Of a stretch of 64,000 nt of DNA, positions 30,154-38,650 are shown one piece after another. The stretch is from Halomonas sp. SSL-5 (GTDB taxonomy: Bacteria; Pseudomonadota; Gammaproteobacteria; Pseudomonadales; Halomonadaceae): NCBI RefSeq assembly GCF_030708455.1, contig NZ_JAUYWF010000004.1, forward strand, positions 1-64,000, read 5' to 3'. Numbering within the stretch: the first letter of the stretch is position 1; each line of letters begins with the position of its first letter. Under the pieces are notes generated by a model, which saw only the letters and a list, made by a program, of their open reading frames with translations, did not search any database and was not told the origin of the DNA. Made by a program: the position numbers and the translations under genes.

Positions 30154-32436
30154 TCACGGCGATTCTAACGCAAGGTGCCCGCAATCGACACCGGGCCGGA
30201 CGCCGGGTCGGGCCGTCTCGGGCCCCGGCAACTCGTCACCGCCGAGCCGGAAGGTCAGGGCGCCGTCCAGGCCGGTGCTCCATTGGCAGGCCCCGGCGCG
30301 CCGGAAGCGCCTGACCACCTCGGGCGCCGGGTGGCCGAAGGGGTTATGGCGCCCCACGCTGTAGACCAGGTGGCGCGGGGCCAGCGCCTCTACCAGCGCG
30401 GGGCCCGAGCTGGTGGCACTGCCGTGGTGACCGGCGAGCAGCAGGCTCACGGGGGCGGCGACTTCACCCAGCAGCCGGCGCTCCTGTGCCTTGCCCAGGT
30501 CGCCGGTCAGCAGCAGGCGATGCTCGCCGGCGGTGACCTCCAGCACGCAGGAGCGGTCGTTGTCCGAGAATCCCCGCACGTCGTGGGGTGGCCACAACAG
30601 GCGGAAAGCGACGCCGTCACGACGCCACTCGCGCCCCGCCGCGCAGGGCTCGCCACGGGCCGCCGGCAATGCTGCCGGGGGCCCCAGGAAGCGCGCGACG
30701 CGATGCTGCGCTTCCAGGCCCGCCACGCCACCGGCATGGTCGCCATCGGCGTGGCTGACGATCACCGTGTCGAAGGCTTGCCCCGGTGGCCACAGCGTCT
30801 CCAGCGGCGTGAAGCCCGAGGCGAAGCGTGGACCGGTATCGTAGAGCAGCCGATAGTCGGCGGTAGCGAGCTCCACCAGCTGGCCCTGGCCCACGTCATG
30901 AACCCTGACCTCAAGCTCGCCTGACGGCAAGCGGTCGGGCTGCCACAGCAGCGGGACCAGCCCCAGCAGCAGCGAGGCCGCCACCCGCAGGCGCCGATCC
31001 AGGCCGGGCAGCCCCCACAGCGCGGCCAGCACCAGCAGCGAGAGCGCCACCGGCAGCGTCTGGGCGGGTTGGGGGTGCCAGGGAGGCAGCCACGCCGCCG
31101 TCGCTTCCAGCAGCCGGGCCAGCCCTTCCGCCAGCCGTGCAAACAGCCACCAACAGGCCTGGGTCAGCCCCGGCAAGGGGGTCAGCAGCCAGCCCAGCAG
31201 CCCCAGGGGAACCAGCAGGCTTCCCACCAGCGGCACGGCGACCAGGTTGACCAGCGGTGCCCCCGGCGCCAGCCGATCGAAGGCCAGCAGCACGGCGGCC
31301 GCCATCGCCGGGGCCAGCAGCAGCTGGGTGCGCACCAGCCCCCATAGCCAGCCGCGCACCCCGCGCGGGCGCGGCCTGCCCTGCCAGATGAGGATCAGCA
31401 TGGCCACCGCCCCGAAGGAGAGCCATAGCCCCGGCCGCCAGGCGCTGAGCGGGTCGATCAGCAGCACCACGGCGAGGGCCAGCCACCAGCCCTGCCATGC
31501 TCCCGGCGCATGGCGCCCGCTGGCCACCCAGAGGCCCACCAGGGTCATGGTCAGTGCGCGCAGGGCCGGCGGCTCGAGCCCGGCCAGCAGCGCATAACCA
31601 CTCGCCCCGAGCCCCGCCAGCCACCAGGGCCATACCGCCAGCCGCCAGCGACCCGGTGCCACCAGGCGCGCGACGCCGCGGCCCAGCAGCAGCACGAAGC
31701 CCGCCACCAGGCTCACGTGGAGTCCGGAGATCACCATCAGGTGGGTGGTGCCGCTGGCGTTGAGCAGCGCCCAGTCATCATCGGAGAGCCGGTCGCCGGC
31801 CCCCAGGGTCAGGGCCGCCAGCCAACGAGCCGGGCGTGGTGGCAGGTTCTGCTCGTCGAGCAGCGCCAGTGACAGGCGGCGCGGGTCGGGCGACGCCGTC
31901 GCGAGACGCTGCGGGGCCGGTGAATCGCGCACATAGCCGGTCGCCTGGATGCCCTCGCGCCACAGCCAGGCGCGGTAGTCGAAGGCACCCGGGTTGGCGA
32001 GACCGCCGGGCGGTCGCAGCCTGACGGCGAGCGCCCAGCGCTCGCCCGCCAGCATGGCAGGCGGCGCATAGGCATTGAGCCGGACCCGCCTCAGCTCCCC
32101 GCAGGGCAGCCGCGGCGAGGCAATGGGCCGACACCGCTCCACGGCCACGCCGAGGCGTGTCAGCCGCCCCTGGGGCGCCACCGATTCCAGCCGCCCCTCC
32201 AGCACCAGGTCGACACCCCCCAGCCCCGGCGGCAGCTGCCCGCCCTGCACCGTCAGCACGGCGCCCGCCATCCAGGCGACCAGCAGCACACCCGCCACCG
32301 CCGCCGGGCGGCGCAGTGCCAGCGTGAACAGCAGCGCCAGGCCCAGCCCCTCGGCGAGGCCCGGTGGCGGACTGGCCCCCAGCCCGATGCCCGCAAGCAC
32401 GGCAAGGGCCAGGGGAAGTGCCCATCCTCTCGGCAT
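30154..32436 (-). CDS. comEC: DNA uptake channel protein ComEC/Rec2
   Basis: Large membrane protein of 760 residues: an N-terminal OB-like DUF4131 region, the competence domain with multiple membrane helices (for example HLMVISGLHVSLVAGFVLLLGR and LLIDPLSAWRPGLWLSFGAVAM) and a C-terminal metallo-beta-lactamase domain with VSHADGDHAGG, LLLTGDLGK and LLAGHHGS. It forms the inner-membrane channel for single-stranded DNA in transformation. The start is taken at 32436, which puts the first hydrophobic stretch at the N-terminus. It is divergent from the DUF2062 gene. Type IV pilus genes other than pilZ are not in view. Confidence 0.92.
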   Translation of the reverse strand: MPRGWALPLALAVLAGIGLGASPPPGLAEGLGLALLFTLALRRPAAVAGVLLVAWMAGAVLTVQGGQLPPGLGGVDLVLEGRLESVAPQGRLTRLGVAVERCRPIASPRLPCGELRRVRLNAYAPPAMLAGERWALAVRLRPPGGLANPGAFDYRAWLWREGIQATGYVRDSPAPQRLATASPDPRRLSLALLDEQNLPPRPARWLAALTLGAGDRLSDDDWALLNASGTTHLMVISGLHVSLVAGFVLLLGRGVARLVAPGRWRLAVWPWWLAGLGASGYALLAGLEPPALRALTMTLVGLWVASGRHAPGAWQGWWLALAVVLLIDPLSAWRPGLWLSFGAVAMLILIWQGRPRPRGVRGWLWGLVRTQLLLAPAMAAAVLLAFDRLAPGAPLVNLVAVPLVGSLLVPLGLLGWLLTPLPGLTQACWWLFARLAEGLARLLEATAAWLPPWHPQPAQTLPVALSLLVLAALWGLPGLDRRLRVAASLLLGLVPLLWQPDRLPSGELEVRVHDVGQGQLVELATADYRLLYDTGPRFASGFTPLETLWPPGQAFDTVIVSHADGDHAGGVAGLEAQHRVARFLGPPAALPAARGEPCAAGREWRRDGVAFRLLWPPHDVRGFSDNDRSCVLEVTAGEHRLLLTGDLGKAQERRLLGEVAAPVSLLLAGHHGSATSSGPALVEALAPRHLVYSVGRHNPFGHPAPEVVRRFRRAGACQWSTGLDGALTFRLGGDELPGPETARPGVRPGVDCGHLALESP

Positions 32437-32548
32437 TGCCTGGCTCCGACAAACGGGGCCGATCCCCAGCAGCGTGAAAGGCCGCGGGTGCGGTCCCGCC
32501 GCCTTGTATGGATAATAGGCCAGGTCACGATGCCGCGAGCCAGTGCCC

Positions 32549-33088
32549 ATGCCGCGCCGCCTGCTACAGCGCTACATGCCCCACCCCGACGCCCTGAGGC
32601 GACAGCGCTCGCTGCGCTTCATGAACGGCCTGATCGGCAATCCCGCGCTATGGATGCTGAGTCGCCGTAGCGTGGCCAACGCCTTCTCGGTGGGCCTGTT
32701 CAGCGCCATGCTGCCGATCCCCCTGCAGATGGCGGTGGCGGCCTGCGGCGCCTGGCTGGCACGCTGCAACCTGCCGCTCTCGGTGGGCCTGGTATGGGTC
32801 ACCAACCCCTTGACCATGCCGCTGATCTTCTACGCCAACTACCGCCTCGGGGCCTGGCTGATGGATGTGCCGGCACGTGACGCCCCCGAGCGCCTCTCCC
32901 CCCACTGGGTCGCCGAGCGGCTGGGCGACATCCTGCCCGCCCTGGCGCTGGGTTCGGTGGTCACGGCGGTAGCGCTGGCCCTCGCCGCCAACCTGGCGGT
33001 GCGGCTGCTGTGGCGCTGGCAGGTCTCGCGCAGCTGGAAGGCCCGTCATCGACGGCGGCGCCGCGCCGATTGCGACGACGCCCTGTAG
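32549..33088 (+). CDS. DUF2062 membrane protein
   Basis: Protein of 179 residues with a basic N-terminus (MPRRLLQRYMPHPDALRRQR), the family core SVANAFSVGLFSAMLPIPLQMAVA, WVTNPLTMPLIFYANYRLG and a C-terminal membrane helix followed by a basic tail. Family function is unknown. In Pseudomonas it also lies between comEC and the lol genes. ATG 32549 is chosen over a GTG two codons upstream; the ribosome binding site is weak in both cases. Confidence 0.8.
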   Translation: MPRRLLQRYMPHPDALRRQRSLRFMNGLIGNPALWMLSRRSVANAFSVGLFSAMLPIPLQMAVAACGAWLARCNLPLSVGLVWVTNPLTMPLIFYANYRLGAWLMDVPARDAPERLSPHWVAERLGDILPALALGSVVTAVALALAANLAVRLLWRWQVSRSWKARHRRRRRADCDDAL

Positions 33089-33123
33089 CCCTCGCCTCCA
33101 GTCCCACCAACCCGGCCCCGACA

Positions 33124-33157
33124 TGCCGACGGCCGCCTCGAGAGGCGGCCGTCGGCA
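33124..33157. terminator. Hairpin between DUF2062 and lolD
   Basis: A perfect 15-bp G+C-rich stem (33124-33138 with 33143-33157, loop CGAG) lies between the convergent genes. It lacks a T tract on either strand, so it may be a bidirectional terminator of modest strength or an mRNA end stabiliser. Confidence 0.65.
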
Positions 33158-33174
33158 CAGCGAAGGTGTCGCGC

Positions 33175-33888
33175 TCAGTCCGCGGTCGACGACCGCGGCT
33201 GCTCGCTCAGCCGGCCCTCGTCGAGGCGCATGACGCGGTCCTGATGGGCGGCCATGGCCGTATCGTGAGTGACGATGACGAAGGCGCAGGCGGTGGTGCG
33301 CGCCAGCTCATCCATCAGGGCCAGGATGCCGGCCGCGGTGTGCTGGTCCAGGTTGCCGGTGGGCTCGTCCATCAGCACCAGGCTGGGATCGGTGACCAGC
33401 GCACGGGCGATGGCCACCCGCTGGCGCTCGCCACCGGAAAGCTCGCCGGGCTTGTGATCGGCGCGCGCCGCCATGCCCACCTTCTCCAGCAGCCTCAGGG
33501 CGCTGGCCTCGGCTGTCTTCTTGTGCTGGCCGCGCACGATCAGCGGCAGGGCCGCGTTCTCGACCGCGGTGAACTCGGCCAGTAGATGGTGGAACTGGTA
33601 GACGAAACCGATGTGACGGTTGCGGAAGCGCCCCAGGGCGGCCTCGCCGAGGTTGAGCAGCGACTCATCGGCGATCCTCACCTCGCCGCGACTGGGCCGG
33701 TCGAGCCCGCCCAGCAGGTTGAGCAGCGTGGTCTTGCCGGAGCCGGAGCTGCCGACGATAGCCACCCGCTCACCGGCATTGACGGTGAGGGTGAGCCCAT
33801 CGAGCACGGTAATGTCCTGCGGCCCCTCGCGATAGATGCGGGTCAGGTCGTGGCACTCCAGCATCGTCTGCCCGGCGGTGCGTTGCAT
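33175..33888 (-). CDS. lolD: Lipoprotein-releasing ABC transporter ATPase LolD
   Basis: ATPase of 237 residues driving release of outer-membrane lipoproteins to LolA. Walker A GSSGSGKTTLLNLLGGLD, the family-specific IGFVYQFHHLLAEFTAVENAALPL, signature LSGGERQR and Walker B LVLMDEPTGNLD are present. The start at 33888 has a GGAG site at ideal spacing; upstream in-frame starts overlap lolC. No lolE follows it, unlike in Pseudomonas. Confidence 0.94.
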   Translation of the reverse strand: MQRTAGQTMLECHDLTRIYREGPQDITVLDGLTLTVNAGERVAIVGSSGSGKTTLLNLLGGLDRPSRGEVRIADESLLNLGEAALGRFRNRHIGFVYQFHHLLAEFTAVENAALPLIVRGQHKKTAEASALRLLEKVGMAARADHKPGELSGGERQRVAIARALVTDPSLVLMDEPTGNLDQHTAAGILALMDELARTTACAFVIVTHDTAMAAHQDRVMRLDEGRLSEQPRSSTAD

Positions 33889-33925
33889 GGTTGTCTCCTG
33901 GTGGGGGCTCGGGGCGTGGCGGGCA

Positions 33926-35167
33926 TCATTCATAGCGCAGCACCTCCGCCGGCTGCACGCGGGCGGCGCGCCATGCCGGATAGAGGGTGGAGAGGAAGGT
34001 CAGGACCAGGGCCGCGGCGACGATATTGCCGACGTCCTCCCAGTGCAGCCGCGAGGGAAGATTGCTGATGAAGTAGACGCCGGCGTCGAGGAACTGGATG
34101 CCGAACACCGCCTCGACCCAGTCGATGACGTCGGAGATGGTCAGCGCCAGCAACACCCCGAGCCCCACGCCCACCAGGATCCCGATCACCCCGATGGCCA
34201 GACCCTGGACCACGAAGATGCCCATGATCGAGCGCGGCGTGGCGCCGATGGTGCGCAGGATGGCGATATCGGCGTGCTTGTCGGTGACCACCATCACCAG
34301 GGTCGAGACGATATTGAAGGCCGCCACGGCGATGATCACCGTGAGCAGCAGCGCGATCATGCGCTTCTCCATCTGGATCGCCTGGAACAGGTTGCCGTGG
34401 GAGAAGGTCCAGTCGTAGCCGCGGTAGCCAGGCCCCAGCTCATCGACGATCGCACGGGTCTCGGCGCTCGCCGCGAACAGGTCATCGAGCTCCAGGCGCA
34501 GGCCGCCCACGGCGTCGCCCAGGCGCGCCAGGGTCTGCATGTCCTCGATATGGGCGTAGGCCAGGGCGGCGTCGAGGTCGGCGCCGACGCTGAAGATGCC
34601 GCTGACGTTGAAGCGCTTGAGACGCGGAAATACCCCGGCCGGGGTGATCGAGGCCTCGGGTACCAGCAGGGTGACCCTGTCGCCGACCCCCACCCCCAGG
34701 CGTCGCGCCAGGATCGAGCCGAGCACGATGTTCCATTCGCCGGGCTCGAGGTCGGCGAGACTGCCCTGCTGCATGTTATCGCCGATGATCGACACCCGGT
34801 CCTCCCACTCGGGCTGGATGCCGTTGACCATGGCGCCCTGGTTGTTGCCGCCTACCGAGAACATGCCCTGCTGTTCCACGTAGGGGGCGGCGCCGATCAC
34901 CCGCTCGCGCTCCATCAGGCGCTCGGCCAGCCCTTCCCACTCGACCATGCCGGTGCGCGCTTCGATCTTGGTGTGGGGCACCATGCCGAGGATGCGCGTG
35001 CGCAGCTCGTGATCGAAGCCATTCATCACCGAGAGCACCAGGATCAGCACGGCCACGCCGAGCATCAGGCCCAGCATGGAGGTCAACGAGATGAAGGAGA
35101 TGAAATGGTTGCGGCGCTTGGCGCGCACATAGCGCAACCCGATCAGGAAGGGCAGTCTATCCAGCAT
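33926..35167 (-). CDS. lolC: Lipoprotein-releasing permease (LolC/LolE family)
   Basis: Permease of 413 residues with the MacB/FtsX-like layout: an N-terminal membrane helix (about 22-48), a large periplasmic domain and three C-terminal helices. The segment SITPAGVFPRLKRF in the periplasmic domain resembles the LolA-binding hook of LolC. It is the only LolC/E-type gene beside lolD here, which suggests a homodimeric LolF-like arrangement or a lolE elsewhere. The start at 35167 follows AAGGA; the longer frame reads through the 22-bp tandem repeats. Confidence 0.9.
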   Translation of the reverse strand: MLDRLPFLIGLRYVRAKRRNHFISFISLTSMLGLMLGVAVLILVLSVMNGFDHELRTRILGMVPHTKIEARTGMVEWEGLAERLMERERVIGAAPYVEQQGMFSVGGNNQGAMVNGIQPEWEDRVSIIGDNMQQGSLADLEPGEWNIVLGSILARRLGVGVGDRVTLLVPEASITPAGVFPRLKRFNVSGIFSVGADLDAALAYAHIEDMQTLARLGDAVGGLRLELDDLFAASAETRAIVDELGPGYRGYDWTFSHGNLFQAIQMEKRMIALLLTVIIAVAAFNIVSTLVMVVTDKHADIAILRTIGATPRSIMGIFVVQGLAIGVIGILVGVGLGVLLALTISDVIDWVEAVFGIQFLDAGVYFISNLPSRLHWEDVGNIVAAALVLTFLSTLYPAWRAARVQPAEVLRYE

Positions 35168-35183
35168 TGATGGCGTTCCTTGT

Positions 35184-35315
35184 CGGCGATAGCCCTGGAG
35201 CAAGGCGGCGATAGCCCTGGAGCAAGGCGGCGATAGCCCTGGAGCAAGGCGGCGATAGCCCTGGAGCAAGGCGGCGAGAACCCTGGCGTCAGGCGGAGAG
35301 CCCTGCAGCAAGGCA
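35184..35315. repeat. 22-bp tandem repeat array upstream of lolC
   Basis: Four adjoining copies of CGGCGATAGCCCTGGAGCAAGG at a period of 22 bp (unit starts at 35184, 35206, 35228 and 35250; the first is identical or nearly so), followed by two diverged units. The array fills most of the 199-bp spacer between the GGDEF/EAL gene and lolC, where the lolC promoter is expected. There are no unique spacers, so it is not a CRISPR array. Confidence 0.9.
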
Positions 35316-35366
35316 GCGGGCGCCCATGGTAAGGCTTTTGCGGTGGCGCTGCATCGCCGGGAGGGG

Positions 35367-37673
35367 CTAATCCACGGGATTTGCACGGCCCTCACCGACG
35401 GCGGCCTCGAACTCGGGATGCGGCCCGGGCATGCCGATGCAGGCCCCCTGGGCGAAGTCGACTCCCAGGGCACGCACCCGGGCCAGCACCGCCTCGCTGT
35501 GCACGAACTCCGCCACCGTGGTGATGCCCAGTTCGCGGGCGAACCCCACGATACCGCGAATCAGCGTCTCGGCACCGGGGTCGGTATCGAGCTGACGCAC
35601 CAGGCTGCCGTCGATCTTGAGCAGGTCCACGTCGAGGCGCAGCAGGTGCTCGAAGTTCGAGTAGCCGCTGCCGAAGTCATCGATGGCGATCCGCACGCCC
35701 AGCGCCTTGGCGCGATCGATGAAGGCGCTGACCGCGGCATAGTTGTCGATCCCCTCGGATTCGAGGATCTCGAAGATCAGCCGCTCGCCGACGCCACTCT
35801 CGGCCACCCGTGCCAGCAGCGCTTCGCTGATCGCGGCATCGACGATATCCTCGCCGGAAAGGTTCAGGGAGAACTCGTGGGGGCTCTCGGCCAGTGCCGC
35901 CAGGCAGCGGTCGATCATGGTCAGCGTCAGTCGGCGATAGAGCCGGCTGCGCCGGGCCACCTCGAGGAAGACGCCGGGACTGACCGGCTCGCCCTCTTCA
36001 TCAAGCATCCGCACCAGGCATTCGAACTTGCCGACCCGCCCGCTCGCCACCTCGAGAATCGGCTGGAAATAGGCCACGACCCGGCCATCATCGAGGGCCT
36101 CGGCCAGCCGATTGGCCCAGGCCAGGTTGCGCTCGTAGTCGCGTCGCACCCGGGTCGCCGGGTCATAGAAGGCGTAGGGCCGCTGCGCCGCACGGGCCTG
36201 CTTGAGGGCGATATTGGCCGATGAGAGCAGGGTCTCGTCACCATCGGGGCCGTTCTCCAGCTGCCAGCTCGAGGCCACGCCCAGGGTCATCTGCAGCGGC
36301 AGTTCCTGACCGCGCCAGTCGAGCCGCAGGCCGCTCAGGGCCTGGTAGAGGGTCTCGACCGTGGCCTGCAGGGCGGCGTCCGCCACGGTGCCGGGGAGCC
36401 ATACGGCCTGTTCATCCCCCGGCATGCGATAGAGCCGGCAGTCGCGCCAGCCACTCGCCTTGAGCAGCTCCTCGAGGCGCTCCGCCAGGCGCTGGATCAC
36501 CCTGTCGCCACACCGATGGCCGAAGAGGTCGTTGATCTGCTTGAAGCCGTCGACATTGACCAGCATCAGCGAGCCCGCCCGGCCCGCCTCGAGGTCGGCC
36601 AGCAGTCGCGCGCGGTTGGGCAGCCGGGTCAGCGGATCGGTATAGAGAGTGCGCAGCTGGCGCAGCAGCCCCGCTACCAGGAACAGGATCATCCCGGCGA
36701 GCAGCAGCAGGACCAGCCCGATGCCGACCAGCAGCTGAAGATTGACCTCGCGCATGGGGGTCAGCACGGCATCGATCTCGGCCTGGGGCACGGCGATGCC
36801 GAAGACCATGCCGGCACGGGTGGCGTCGTGATACAGCGACCAGGGCTCTCCTCCGAGGTCCAGATCGCGACGCACCATGCCCTTCAGAGCGGCCAGTTCA
36901 CCGGCATCCTGATGCAGCGCCAGCGCCGACACCGCCTCGATGAGACGCTGGGCACGCTGCTGGTCCTCGGCACGGGCCAGGCTGGAGAGGTTGCGATTCT
37001 CGCGATCGACCAGGAAAGCGAAGGTGCTGGGCGTGACCTGCACATCGCTGACCAGGCCGATGATGTCATCGGCCACCCAGTCGCTGGCGGCCATGCCCAG
37101 CACGCGTCCCGCCGCATCGCGGACAGGGGTACTGACGCTGATCACCGCATCGTCGATGCGCGGCTTGAAGTAGGTGGCCGTCCAGTGGGGCTGGCCGTTG
37201 CCCTCTCGCCACCCCGCCAGGCGGGTCTGCAACCACTCAGCCTGGGCCCAGCCGGCCTCCAGTGGCTCGACCACCACTCGCGGCCCCTCGCGCCGCGCGA
37301 ACATCGCGGCAGGCGGTGATAGCCGGGTAAGCCAGAGGGTCGCCCCTCGGGCGTCGGGAAACTCCTCGAGGGCCTGCTCCAGGGCCTCGGATACCCTGGC
37401 TTCCCCCGTCTCCATCTCGGTAAGCAGCACTCCCGCCCGGGCCAGCCCGCGGCTGTTCTGCTCCATGCGCCGATGGTGGGCGTCGATACGGTCGAGGTTG
37501 GCATGGAAGGTATCGACGATCTGCCGCTCACGCAGCTCCGAGAGGGCACCTTCCGCGAAGCGCAGATTGAGGGTCGAGAGCAGCCACATGCCACCGCAGA
37601 ACAGAGCCACCAGCAGCGCCAGCAGCAGCATGATCAGGGGTCGGCGCCCGAGGAAGGGGCGCTGTCTCTTCAC
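35367..37673 (-). CDS. dCache-GGDEF-EAL protein (probable c-di-GMP phosphodiesterase)
   Basis: Inner-membrane protein of 768 residues: one membrane helix (about 13-33), a periplasmic double-Cache-like sensor, a second helix (about 313-340), a GGDEF domain and an EAL domain. The GGDEF signature is degenerate (MPGDEQ, about residue 417), so cyclase activity is unlikely. The EAL signature reads ECL (about 551), but the other catalytic positions are there: NLSGEDI, FEILESEG, IDDFGSGYSN, LLKIDGSLV and VAEFVHSE. It may therefore be a phosphodiesterase. It overlaps the upstream lipoprotein gene by 4 bp (ATGA). Confidence 0.88.
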   Translation of the reverse strand: MKRQRPFLGRRPLIMLLLALLVALFCGGMWLLSTLNLRFAEGALSELRERQIVDTFHANLDRIDAHHRRMEQNSRGLARAGVLLTEMETGEARVSEALEQALEEFPDARGATLWLTRLSPPAAMFARREGPRVVVEPLEAGWAQAEWLQTRLAGWREGNGQPHWTATYFKPRIDDAVISVSTPVRDAAGRVLGMAASDWVADDIIGLVSDVQVTPSTFAFLVDRENRNLSSLARAEDQQRAQRLIEAVSALALHQDAGELAALKGMVRRDLDLGGEPWSLYHDATRAGMVFGIAVPQAEIDAVLTPMREVNLQLLVGIGLVLLLLAGMILFLVAGLLRQLRTLYTDPLTRLPNRARLLADLEAGRAGSLMLVNVDGFKQINDLFGHRCGDRVIQRLAERLEELLKASGWRDCRLYRMPGDEQAVWLPGTVADAALQATVETLYQALSGLRLDWRGQELPLQMTLGVASSWQLENGPDGDETLLSSANIALKQARAAQRPYAFYDPATRVRRDYERNLAWANRLAEALDDGRVVAYFQPILEVASGRVGKFECLVRMLDEEGEPVSPGVFLEVARRSRLYRRLTLTMIDRCLAALAESPHEFSLNLSGEDIVDAAISEALLARVAESGVGERLIFEILESEGIDNYAAVSAFIDRAKALGVRIAIDDFGSGYSNFEHLLRLDVDLLKIDGSLVRQLDTDPGAETLIRGIVGFARELGITTVAEFVHSEAVLARVRALGVDFAQGACIGMPGPHPEFEAAVGEGRANPVD

Positions 37674-38494
37674 CGGTCGACCTCGGGGTCGGCGGCACCG
37701 GGCGGGGCGGTGAGCGCCTCGAGCCGCGCCTTCGCCTGGCTATCGCCATTGCTCGCGGCACGCCGGAACCAGCCCAGCGCCTCCTCCCGTTCGCCTGCCA
37801 GTTCGGCCATGCTGCCCAGGTGCCGCTGGGCACGGGGATCCTCCTGCTCTGCGGATACCAGGCAGGCCTCGCGGGCCTGCCGCAGGTTACGGATGGTGAA
37901 CAGCAGATAGCAGTCGTTGGCCTGGCGCCGATCCACCGCCTCCTCCTCCTGCGCATCACGCTCCTTCAGGGGCTCGGCGGGCGCCTCGACGGCAACGGGT
38001 GCCGGTGCCGCGGCGGCACGGCGTGGCTCCTGCTGGCGCACCCGTGCATAGAAGGCATTGACCTCCGCGGGGCAGGAGTAGAGGTAGCCCTGCCGAAGAC
38101 GCGCCAGGGTCTCGCGATTGGCGGGGCGCTCGGCGTATTCGTCGGCAATGGCGGCGCAGCGGCGGTCACGCTCCCGTGAGATATCGGTCAGCACCTCGGC
38201 ATAGCGAGGATCCTCGCCATGCTCCTCCAGGTAGCGGGTCAGCGGATCGATCCAGGGCTGGTCGAACAGCGCCTGGCGCTCCTCGCGACGCTCCTGGGCC
38301 AACGCCACCGACTCGGCATCATCGCCTTCGAAGAGTCCCGCCAGGCGCTGGCCCTGGGCGCTGATCGCCTCGCCGGAACGCGTCAGCCAGTCGCTCGAGG
38401 TGGCGGCCACCGTTTCGCGGTCGGGAAGCGTAGTACAGCCGCCGAGCGTCAGACCCAGCACGGTGATCACGGAAAGCAGGGAACTGGCGCGCAT
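37670..38494 (-). CDS. Lipoprotein with Sel1-like C-terminus
   Basis: Protein of 274 residues with a lipoprotein signal peptide (LTLGGCTT, lipidated Cys about residue 20). The middle is charged with an Ala/Pro linker (AAAAPAPVAVEAPAEP), and the C-terminal part has a Sel1/TPR-type pair (ACLVSAEQEDPRAQRHLGSM and EEALGWFRRAASNGDSQAKA). Four cysteines outside the signal are visible. No named family is recognised. Its 4-bp overlap with the GGDEF-EAL gene suggests that it acts with that sensor, perhaps as an envelope signal input; this is inference. Confidence 0.75.
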   Translation of the reverse strand: MRASSLLSVITVLGLTLGGCTTLPDRETVAATSSDWLTRSGEAISAQGQRLAGLFEGDDAESVALAQERREERQALFDQPWIDPLTRYLEEHGEDPRYAEVLTDISRERDRRCAAIADEYAERPANRETLARLRQGYLYSCPAEVNAFYARVRQQEPRRAAAAPAPVAVEAPAEPLKERDAQEEEAVDRRQANDCYLLFTIRNLRQAREACLVSAEQEDPRAQRHLGSMAELAGEREEALGWFRRAASNGDSQAKARLEALTAPPGAADPEVDR

Positions 38495-38650
38495 GCAACT
38501 CCTTAGCGACCCGGAACGGTCGTCGATGCCGTCAGGATACCACCGCCCGGGGGGAAGACCAGCTAGGGCTGTGCCGCCCCGTACTCTTGCATAGCGCGAC
38601 CGGGCCGCCTACATTCGCCGCCTGACACCTAACGATCTGGACACGACCCG

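Noticed and set aside
35184..35315. CRISPR array
   Set aside because: The 22-bp units are adjacent with no unique spacers, and there are no cas genes.
35168..35473. Extension of the lolC frame through the tandem repeats
   Set aside because: The repeat-coded peptide (LLQGYRR type) is unlike any LolC N-terminus; the ATG at 35167 has an AAGGA site and matches the family start.
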